Both the position numbers and the translations under genes were made by a program. A stretch of 64,000 bases of DNA from NCBI GenBank assembly GCA_024760905.1, contig CM045733.1, positions 12,531,001 through 12,595,000 on the forward strand, in the 5' to 3' direction. Source of the stretch: Plotosus lineatus. Lineage: Eukaryota; Chordata; Actinopteri; Siluriformes; Plotosidae. Shown here piece after piece: positions 39,475 to 50,797 of the stretch (positions are counted from its first letter, which is position 1; each line of letters begins with the position of its first letter). A model generated the notes under the pieces. It saw only the letters and a program-made list of their open reading frames with translations. It ran no database searches and was not told the DNA's origin.

Positions 39475-42400
39475 CATGTATTAACCGTCAGTCTTCGTGT
39501 CTGAATAAAGCACTAAAACTGGTATGACGATGTTTACAAGTCTGCCATGGTCTATGCTTTCTACCTTTTTAACATGGAACAGTAACCAGTAAACCTGATG
39601 GCATCCAAATTACATGAGGCTATTACCTGATCCACTTGATAAAAATTAGCATCATGATGTTGTTCTCTCATTATAAAGTGACAGCGTGAGGATTCTACCC
39701 AGAATCTCCGATCCAGAAAGTTCAACACAACCATTTAAAAAATATATCATGAGGTCATGACTAAAACGAGAATACTTGCCATCTCATTTATAAGGGTGTA
39801 GTTTATAATATTGTATAATATTTATAGTCTGAGTTCTCAAAGTGGAGTCTGGACGGCAGCGCTATGGCTCTGGGATTTTTTCCATGCTGACACCGTTTGT
39901 CGAAATGTATTATCAAAGTTACAATATAAATAATGTCAATGGAGACTAATAAGTTCCATAAAAATGGGGTCTATACATGGAAAATCCTGGAGCTCATTGC
40001 TGACACATGAAATTCTTTCAAGCGACACAAAGTGGGCAGGAACAGACTTCAAGCAAGTTGAGCTTTCAGGTGTCACGATTTGAGCAACAACCAGTTAAAG
40101 CTCAAACGATATCGTTGGTTGACATGGCACCAAACACTGATTTCCCCAAAACATTTTCCGCCGGGAAACAACAAATATAATTAATTGTTCTACCTGCATC
40201 CTCATGGAATAGTAGCTTGTTACTGCCATGTGCTTTATGACCACACACAGAAATTTTACAAGGATTATACCTGGACTGCGATGCTTGGGTCAATGTTTAT
40301 AAAATGGTTTAGCATTTCCTGTCTTTAAAATTTATATACCATTAACCTTTCCTGGTTTATAATGTACAAGAGCAAAGCAAACATATGAGATACTCAGCAC
40401 AGCACTCTCTGAAGGGGAAAAGTTTACAGATGCTCTTTGCACCAAATCCATAATCACTCTCTCTGTCGGTCTTTATAGTCCTTTACATTTATCCAAAATT
40501 CCTGTGAGGTGCCAAATAACATGCAGATCACTTTATCCGTTAAAAAAAATTATATACACTCAGTTGTGTTCAAAAAGACATCAGTCAACCATCACTAACC
40601 TGATCAATCAGTATTTTTGGTAGAAAAGATATTTCTACATGGCAAATGATTGACAATCATGTGGAGTAGAGTTATAGAAGCCAACAGAACCAACAGTTAT
40701 GACCTGCAATTATTGTCCTTATTTAAGGACAGCAAACGTAGTACATGCAAGGTTACAGAACATTTCTCTCAAAAATTCTGAGGAAAATGGGTCGTTCCAG
40801 ACATTGTTCAGAAGAACAGTGTACCTTGTGTCTAAAGATGATTGGAGAGGGGAAAACGTATATAGAAGGAAAGGCATATAACATGGTTCCCACACATTGT
40901 GCAAAATATCATTCAAGCATTTTTCAAGAAACAAATTTTTATTTTCAAGTCGTGTTCAAAGAGTACAACACAACAAGAAATGCAATAAGAAATACTGTTT
41001 CTGACTTCCAAAGAGTGAAATACAGGGATCCCTCACTTTTCACAGTTAATTGGGGCCGAGATCCCCATGTGACCATCGAAATCCGCGAAGTAGGATCCCT
41101 CCCCCCCGACTGACGTATATGTACATGTATATGTGTATATAATATCAATAAATACATATTTAATGCTATAAATGCTTATAATAACAATTAAACATAAAAA
41201 AATAACATAAGATATAAATAAAATATAAATACACACACATACAGATGGTATTGCATGAGAAGAAGACACACATACATACGCGCCCGTGCAGATGCGTGTG
41301 CACACACATGTTGGTTTAGAGGTTGTTGGTTTTTTTTTTTTTTTTTTTTGCATAATTGGCCTTGTTTATGTGGCATTTTCCTTAACTTTTTGCCCTATTC
41401 CTCCTTCATTTCCTTATTTTTTAATTCAATGAATATTTATCTATTTATTTATTTTAAAAAACAGCAATGGATTGAAGCCACATGAATTGAAGCGCAAAGT
41501 AGTGAGGGATCCCTGTATCCCTGTAAGTATTTTAATAGTCGACCCCCTTCTTACAAAAACCCCTGAATATGAAAAATCCAGTATACAAAAAATATTTTCC
41601 TAAATTTTTGTCCTCTGTATACGACACAAGTTCCTCTTACGAAAAGCGGCAAAAGGTGCCATTCAAACATACAAACAATGCGTGAGTTGCTCTCTCATTG
41701 GCTGTCTCCCAACATCCCCCCCCACAGGCCTCCCATTGGCCAGGAGGGAGATAAATCTCCATAGTACTGTACCTATAATGCTTGTTTGTCACAAGCGTAA
41801 AGGAGAGATGTTGGTTCATGAGTTTTTTTGAAAATGCTCATTGCAGCTTATTTTTGTTTTTAAAATTGTTTAATTCAGTAAATGTTTAATAAATGCGGCA
41901 CGCGCCGCCGAATGTGGGCAAAACGCTGCTCATCCGGACCTCCGTTCCCTCAAGCAAACAAGTGAATGTTGAGTACTAAACAAGTATTCAAAGCGCACGC
42001 CGCGCCCCGTCTCAAAAGCTCCGGCGTCAGCTGCGACACCGCACGCATTCAGCGGAGCGCGTCACAAATGTGGCGTGCTCCACCAAGTGTGGGCGGCGTC
42101 GCGACCGATGCCGGCGCCCCCGAGACGGGGCGCGGCTCATCCGGACCTCCGATCCCTCAAGCAAACTAGTGATGTTGAGTACTAAAAAAGTGTTCAAAGC
42201 ACACTTGCCTGCTTGACAGATCGGAGGGCCGGACAAGCCGCGCCACGTCTCAAAAGCTCTAGCGTCTTCGGCGGAGCGCACCACTCCGCCGAGTGTGGGC
42301 GACGTTGCAACCGACACCCGAGCCCCCGATACGAGGCGCGGCTCATCCAGACCTCCGAATCCTCAAGCAAACGAGTGAATGTTGAGTACTAAACAAGTGT

Positions 42401-45400
42401 TCAAAGCGCGCTTGCCTGCTTGATAGATCGGAGGTCCGGACAAGCCGAGTTCCACTCCAAAAGCTCCAGTGTCGTCCATGATGCCTCCCGCACTTAGCGG
42501 AGCGCATCACAAATGTTCAATAACGTTTAATATTGTTTGGTTTGATGAATAAAAAAAATTGGTGAATAAAAAATGTTTAATTTTTAATATTGTTTGGTAT
42601 GGTTCATAAAAAATGTTTAATAATGGTTTAATTAATCTTCTTCTTCTCCTTTCGGCTTTTCCCTTCAGGGGTCGCCACAGCGAATCATCTGCCTCCATCT
42701 CACCCTATCCTTTGCATGTTCTTCTCTTACACCAATGACCTTCATGTCCTCCTTCACCACATCCATGAATCGTCGCTTTGGTCTTCCCCTAGGCCTTCTG
42801 CCTCGTAGCTCCAGCCTCAGCATCCTATTACCAATATACACACTATCCCTCCTCTGTACATGTCTAAACCATCTCAATCTAGCCTCTCTGACGTTGTCTC
42901 CAAAACGTCTTACATGTGCTGTCCCTCTGATGTGCTCATTCCTAATCCTATCCATCCTCGTTACTCCCAAAGAGAACCTCAACATTTTCATCTCTGCTAC
43001 CTCCAGCTCTGCCTCCTGTCTTTTCCCCAGGGCTACTGTTCCTAAACCATACAACATCGTTGGCCTAAACACCATCTTGTACACTTTTCCTTTCATTTTT
43101 GCCGATACCCTCCTATCACACATCACACCGGACACTTTTCTCCAACCATTCCAACCTGCCTGCACACGCTTCTTCACCTCTTTTCCACACTCTCCATTGC
43201 TCTGGATTGTTGAGCCTAAGTACTTAAAATCCTCCACCTTTCTTATCTCTGCTCCCTGTAATCTCACCGTTCCTCTTGGGTCCTTGTCATTCATGCACAT
43301 GTATTCTGTCTTACTGAGGCTAATCTTCATTCCCCTCCTTTCCAGGGCATACCTCCACCTCTCTAGATTTTCCTGCACTTGTTCTCTGCTCTCACTACAG
43401 ATCACAATGTCATCTGCAAACATCATAGTCCATGGGGAATCTTTTCTAACCTCGTCTGTCAGCTTGTCCATCACCATAGCAAACAAGAAGGGGCTGAGAG
43501 CTGACCCTTGATGCAGTCCCACCTCCACCTTGAACTCTTCTGTCACACCGACAGCACACCTCACCACTGTCTTACAGCTCTCATACATGTCCTGCACCAC
43601 TCTAACATACTTCTCTGCCACTCCAGACTTCCTCATGCAATACCACAGTTCTTCTCTCGGCACCCTGTCATATGCTTTCTCCAGATCCACAAAGGCACAA
43701 TGCAGCTCCTTCTGACCTTCTCTGTACTTCTCCATTAACATCCTCAAGGCAAACACTGCATCTGTAGTGCTCTTTCTTGGCATGACACCAAACTGTTGTT
43801 CACAAATGCTGACCTCTGCCCTTAGTCTAGCTTCCACTATTCTTTCCCATAACTTAATCGTATGGCTCATCAACTTTATCCCTCTGTAGTTGCCACAACT
43901 CTGCACGTCTCCCTTGTTCTTAAAAATGGGCACCAGCACACTTATCCTCCATTCCTCTGGCATCTTCTCACTCTCTAAGACCTTGTTAAATGTTCTTGTC
44001 AGAAAATCTACTGCTACCTCTCCTAGACATTTCCATACCTCCACCGGTATGTCATCAGGACCAACTGCCTTTCCATTCTTCATCCTCTTCAATGCCCTCC
44101 TCACTTCACCCTTACTAATCTTTGCTACTTCCTGGTCCTCAACAGTCACCTCTTTTTTCTCTCTCATTTTCCTCATTCATCAGCTCTTCAAAGTACTCTT
44201 AATTGTTTAATTAATAAATATGTTAATAAAATGGTTTAATATGTTAATAAAATGTTTAAATGGTGTAATAAATATTTTTCTTTTACTTTTAACACATATT
44301 TCATACAAAATTGGTGTACTTTTATAATTTTTAAAGGGTTTAAAGTGTTTATGGGGTAGTCTTGGCAGCCTTGGAACGAATCATGCGTTTTACATGTAAA
44401 ATGAATCTCAACTCACGAAAACTCCAGGTTCTGAAAAAGGCTCTGGAACGTATTAATTTTGTAAGAAGGGGGCGAACTGTATACTGTAAATTAATATATG
44501 TAAGAATACAAACAAACAAACATTCTTAAAATCTCAACAACAACATTTTCAATGTAATAACTAAATACAAGTTATTTAAATCATTTTGCTGGAAAATATG
44601 CACTAATTTTAATAAACTAACAAGACCACCACATAGTTTCTTAAATATAAATATGAATGTATATGTAAAAACACTTTCTTCACCTTTGTTTTCGGGTCAA
44701 CACCTGTACTGGTTGCAGAGCCACAAGGCGTAGTCATGGTAACACTAACATTAGTGTTTGTGGCTATTCCATTTCCCTTGCAATAGTCCATATTGAGACG
44801 ACCCTCATGCTTCCTTGGTTCTTAAAAGTCTTTGCGTGTTTTTTGAACGCATGACATTTGATTTTATGTTGCATGCCTTGCAAAACACGTGATGCCAACT
44901 TCTATCCAATCACTGTAGTCTTTGCTCTCATGCCATTCTGCTTTAAATATATACTGACCGCCTGAAATCATGGCTGTTGGTACAAGCTTTTTTTTAATCA
45001 ATATTTACTCACTTGTGACGAGTGCAAAGGTTGCCTGGGGGTCTGTTTTAAAACAGATCTAGAAGATTATATAATTTTGCATCATAAATTAAACAATTAA
45101 TTTTGTACTAAATTTTAATATATTGTAGTATGAATGTTTGACGTTCTGTGCGAGTTTTATAAAATAAAAATACTTGTAAAGGGGGACTCAATGTTGTGAA
45201 ATTAACTACTGTATATTCGTACACAGTGTTTGTTAAAATAGAAGGGATAAACAACAACAACAATGGAACTTCCGGGAAGATGTGTTAGCAGACGGCGCTT
45301 GACAAACATCGATTTTCTGTGACTTTATTGTAGAAAAGACACACAAATTAGAGGTTTCTAATAAAATGTTATACATTTAGCGCTCATAGGCTCAAAGCTA

Positions 45401-48400
45401 AAAATCAAGTACGATTCAAGGACAGAGTAAAAAAAAAAACATTGGCTTTCAAGGGGTGGCCAGGCAATTCCAGGGTCCTTAAAATAATTTATTTTTTCAA
45501 GTACTTTTCAAGACACTCAAGCCCCTGTACAAACCATGATTTAAAGAAGTGCAGAAAATGAGAGGCCGCTCAGTTAAATGATCACAAATCTTGAAACTGG
45601 CAACCAAAACGTGACTAGGACGAAAATGAGAAACTACCGTTCAAATAGATGGAAGAAGAGCCAAAATGTCAAGGACTCAACCACCAATCAGCTCCAGGAA
45701 GAACAAAGAAGGTTTAAAGTTACCTGTGAGTTCTGTTACAATTATAAGTCGCTTATATGAAGCCGAGTTATCGGCAAGAAGCCCTGCAAAACCACATTGC
45801 TGAAAAAAAAAAAAAAAAAGACATGCTGAAGAGGTTAGAATTTACCAAAACGCACATTGTCTGGCCTAAAGAGAACCAATAGAAAACTTGTGAGGTGACA
45901 TCAAAAATGCAGCTTCTGAGGCAAATGCAAGAAATACAGAAGATCTGTGGTATGTGGTCCAATCATCCTGGGCTGGAAAACCTGCTCAAAAGTAACAGAC
46001 GTTGGTCGACTCCAAAACAGATGAGCAGCAGCTCTCAGAAGCAGTGATTATACAAATAAATATTAGTTCAGAGATTCAAAGGAAAACAAAATCTTACATT
46101 TTTTTTTCAGTTTATACACTGAAGGGTTGAGTTTGTATAGAAGAAGGCAGACACTGATTTTTTTTTTTTTTTTGAACAGTCTTAATGTTCAATTTTCTTC
46201 AATTTATTGAAAGAATTAATACAAATTTGATATTTTTCTTGATGTTTTGATTTGGAATAGAAGTTGATGTGTTCTCATTGCATTTGTGTGTGTATGAATA
46301 TAAAACCAATTATAAGGATTTTGAGCTTTAATTGTGTTTTTAAACACCCTGCTATTATTTTGACTATTATATAGATGTACTGTATACATACAGTACGCCA
46401 TTTGCAGGGGTTCGGTTCTGGCCCCTCGCGCGAACGAAGATAATCCGCGAGTTCTGTTCCCAGAAGTAAAACCCCATGTATCATATTACATGCACGAATG
46501 ATCAACCGGAAATAAAATACTATGTATCCATTACATGCGCTGAAAGAAGACATGAAGGTCGTTGGAGTCAGAAAAGAAGATGCGGAGGACAGGGTGAGGT
46601 GGAGGCGGATGATTTGCTGTGGCGACCCCTGAAGGGAGCAGCCGAAAGTAAAAGAAGAAGAAGAAGAAGTATCCATTACATGCGCTAAAATAAGAAATTT
46701 CTGGGAATCTTGTGATTCAATCTTCTTTCATATAATTTTCTGGCGTGTCCTTTGGTTTTGATATGATCTATTAACGATTGACACCCTCTATCACTGCATT
46801 TTGTCTCATTGTCACACAGAATACATCATGCTTTTCTCGCCACATCTAGCTGATGATAGAATTCCCCAATCGCTGTGGTCAAATCGTGTTCGTCATCAGA
46901 AATGTTCATCGGTTTCACCAATCATTCCCAGTTCCATTCTACAACCGTCATCAACCTCCGTAGCCCTATTTTCCTCTTTTCTGTCAATAATTCTTGCCAT
47001 TAATAATTTATTATAGACATATAAATTCATGTAGATTTAACTCTTCCTCCACTTGAAATGTTGATATATCATCACATAGAAAAATGGCGAACTGTATGTG
47101 TACATACTAATGTGAGCACTCAGTGGCTTACTGGAGCCTTACAACCGCATCTCGACCAACCAATCATATTTAGTATCTTTGGCTCTATTCGCTTTGCCAA
47201 CTCAAGGCATGAAGCAAAGTCCTTTTGTTATGAACATAGTGGTCTAGTGGTATAGGGCGCTGGATTGTTGATCCGAAGGTTGGGGGTTCGAGTCCCCACA
47301 AGGTTGCCACTGTCTCCCCAGTGCAGCTAACTGGGTTATCAAAGGCAGGCCATGTCGCTCACTGTCTATGGTGAGAGGCATGTAAAAGAACCATTGCTGA
47401 CTTTCGTAAAGAGTAGGCTGCAAAGCCGTCAGCGTGTTTCTGTCCCTTGCTAAAAGGGTTGTGTCAGGAAGGGCATCCCAGGTAAAAAAAAAACCTATGC
47501 CAAATCAAATGTGCGAATCATTCACTATGGCGACCCCTGAAAAAGGGAAAAGCTGAAAAAAAATCTCATACACTCATGCCTCACTTTTACGAACTTCGCT
47601 TTAACAGATTTCGGATGCAATGGCAAAATCTGTAGCTTCCGACTACTTCGAATCATCCGGATGCGGGCCGTTGTTTCCGGAAGTGTCCCCCAGATGACCA
47701 GACTAGCTTGAAGAAATCTCGCGCCATCTACTCATCTATTGTCAATGCCACGTCACTGTGGCACAAAGCAGAGAGCCAATCCTATCTGTGTGTGGGCGGG
47801 TCCGATACCTTGAAACTGTAATTTTATTGGACCCACAAGCTGCAGTGTTTATGTGACAGGAAGTACGTCCCAAGTTTTGGCAATCAGCTGGTCTACAGGT
47901 GGAAGTTTTTCCATGTCTGTACATTTGTGTTTTCTTGCCAGCTGTGCTTGGCTTCGTGGAAATGAGCCGATCAAAACAAGGGAAATTTATCTCTTTACTC
48001 AAAAACAACACGCGCAGTCTGTGGCTGATGTTATAATCCAATAAAATTAGAGTTTGAAGGTATCGGACCCGCCCACACATGGGAGTCCAGAAAGGCTTGG
48101 CTCTCCGTTGCTCGCCACAGTGACGTGGCATTGAAAATAAATGTATAGATTTAAATTCGTGAGATTTATTCATCTGTTTTTGTTTTACTTGATGGCTTTT
48201 TTTGTATTTTTATTTTAATGACAGTGAAATTATGTATTCATTATTCTGTTAAGAAAGGCCACCTGATTTATCTGAGAGCAAGCCAGATACAGTCATCAAA
48301 ACAGCCACATCTGGCTCGCAAGCCATAGGTTCCCGACCCCTGACTGATATTGATATATATATATATATATAAATATAAAACTCACAACCTGACACAAACA

Positions 48401-50755
48401 TGTATTTTTGACGTAATGTATTTAAGACAAACATGCAACAATAAACATTTCACAATAATAACGCATGTACAGTAACGTTAATAATACTGGAATTAACAAT
48501 AAATAACAACAAAACAAGAATAAACAATAAGTCAATAAACAATACAGTGAGTGCTTCTGAACTTAAGAATAGCTTAACTTATTATATAACGTAATTAACT
48601 TATACGACTAAATTGTTTTTCCTTGAGTGTGGGTTGTGTGGAAGTTTTATGGACCTTTGTTAGGAACATGGTTATTGGCAGCTGGCTTTATTGTTTTTCA
48701 TAGTGGTGACAAAGGTTTTGTACGGTGACGTGAGACAATCAAGTCCATCTGAGAACTGTAGAGAACGAACCATGTGAGGGTCCCATGATTTAACCTTCTC
48801 TTACAATTCCTTTGCTATTCGCATGAGTTCCGCCAACCTTTCTCGAGAATTAAACCATCATTCTCTTGGTTCTCCTGTGATGGAGCTTCCTGGTCCTCTG
48901 TTTTCTCTTCACTGGAAGATTTCGTCATCTCTTCATCTGTAAGAGGCTGAGAGTGGGAATCAATCAGTTCATTGAACTCATTGTGAATTTTATTATCAAA
49001 GCCATCACTACAAATTAACCGTGCCAGCGTCACTGACTTATTAACAGGATCATGATGAATTTCATCAGGTGTGAATCCTTGGCGGTCATACCCACATTCT
49101 GGCCAGACTTTTTTCCAACATGCTTTTGGTGTTTATTTTTTCATGTCTTGAAGTGCCTTGTATATGACTGTCAGGGAAGATGCAGTTGTGAAAGTGTGCA
49201 AGTAGTTCAAATGGTAGTCTTCATCCTCATCTATAGCATCAACTAATAGCTGAAGAAAATTCCTAGTGTAAAGTGTCTTAAAGGCAAGAATCACCCCTTG
49301 ATCCATAGGCTGGAGGAGGGATGTGGTGTTTGGTGGAAGAAACTCTATCTGGACTCCCTCATAATGCAAATCCACATGGTGACCACCAGCATTATCCATA
49401 AGCAGCAACACGTGACATTCCATTCAATTTTCATGGAGGTATTCTTCTGCTTGAGAAATAAAGCCCTTATGAACCAGTTGAATATCAGGACCTTTGAAAT
49501 CCAAGCCTTGGAATTATGCATCCAGAAGACAGGCAAGGTGTTTTTATTTTCATTCTTGAGATCTGGGATTTGCAGATTTATTAATAAGGCCAGGTTTCAT
49601 CATCCAGCCAGCAGCATTACCACACAAAATAAGTGTTGCTCTGTCCTTTTGCCCTTTGAATCCTGGGGCTCTCATTTCGTCCTTCATGAGGAATGTTCTG
49701 GAAGGCATCTTCTTCCAAAACAACCCGTTTCATGCATGTTGAATACCTGGCTTGTATCCCTTTTCCATAATGTCTGTCTTCCTTTCGGCTTTATCCCTTT
49801 TACTCAGGAGTCGCCACAGCGAATCATCTGATTCGCACGTTTAATTTGGCAGAGGTTTTTACGTCGGATGCCCTTCCTGTCACAACCCTTTTAGCAAGGG
49901 ACAGAAACACGCTGACGGCTTTGCAGCCTACTCTTTACGAAAGTCAGCAATGGTTCTTTTACATGTCTCTCACCATAGACAGTGAGAGACATGGCCCGCC
50001 TTTGATAACCCAGTTAGCTGCACTGGGGGCATCCCTTTTCCATAATGACTTGCTTAAATGCATCAGGAAACTTCTCTGCAGCGTGTGTATCTGCAGCTAC
50101 ACCTCCTCCGTGGTATTTTCCTATTCGTATTTGGTAGCATTTTACGAAACGATCAAATCAACCCTTGCTGGTTTGAAATTTTTTCTGCATCTGATGATGT
50201 TGATGATCCTGGTTATGGTTCTCCTTCTTTGGCTCCACTGAATTGAGAATATAGATTCAATGCCTTCTTATGAGTCATCTTTGTGTCCAAAGGAATATTT
50301 TTCTTCCGTAAGTCTTGTATCCAGAATTCTAAGGTGGATTCCATTCTGATGATTACCTTGTTTCATACAGCATTCACTGCATAATGGCGCCCTACTGCTG
50401 CATAACTTTTTCCTTCCTGTATCATATCAAGCATTTCTACTTTTTCCTGCAACGTCATTACCTTTTTCTAGCACTTAGGCTCCTTACCACAAGCCAGAGA
50501 AGATGCAGGGTGTTTGGGTGGCATCATAAGGTTTAACTAGAAATTAAAAACACACTAAAAATTGCACATTGACAACTTGTGCGCGGATGAGAAAGAAACA
50601 GGTGTACACATCATCTGCAACCAACCAGCAGGAAGGAGAAACAAAAGCTCTCAGCTATTGGCTAAATTTGAATCACGTGCCAGTTACTTTCTGGTTTGTC
50701 GCCAATTCGCAAGTATGTGGGGGCATGAGCGCTGAACCGCGAATGGTCAAGAGCC

Positions 50756-50797
<42 letters not shown>

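Larger units (their letters stand above)
41537..44479. mobile_element. TIR DNA element carrying GC-rich tandem repeats and a LINE insertion
   Basis: Left GTCGACCCCCTTCTTACAAAA and right TTTTGTAAGAAGGGGGCGAACTG are inverted repeats (about 18 of 22 positions), with TA at the right side. Subterminal sequences (TCTTACGAAAAGCGGC / AACTCACGAAAACTCCAGG) look Tigger-like. Contents: tandem repeats 41893-42510 and an RTE LINE 42637-44204. No transposase recognised. Confidence 0.6.
46390..47094. mobile_element. TA-flanked TIR element encoding a CGGBP1-like zinc finger
   Basis: Termini CAGTACGCCATTT and AAATGGCGAACTG are inverted, each bounded by TA. Inside, on the minus strand at about 46690-46830, is a decayed zinc-finger peptide (see separate entry). 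A LINE 3' end is inserted at 46542-46668. The family is uncertain: TA flanks suggest an IS630/Tc1/pogo element, whereas the CGGBP1-like finger is usually linked to hAT. Confidence 0.6.

Noticed and set aside
42735..43511. 258-codon plus-strand open frame
   Set aside because: It is the antisense shadow of the RTE reverse transcriptase on the minus strand.
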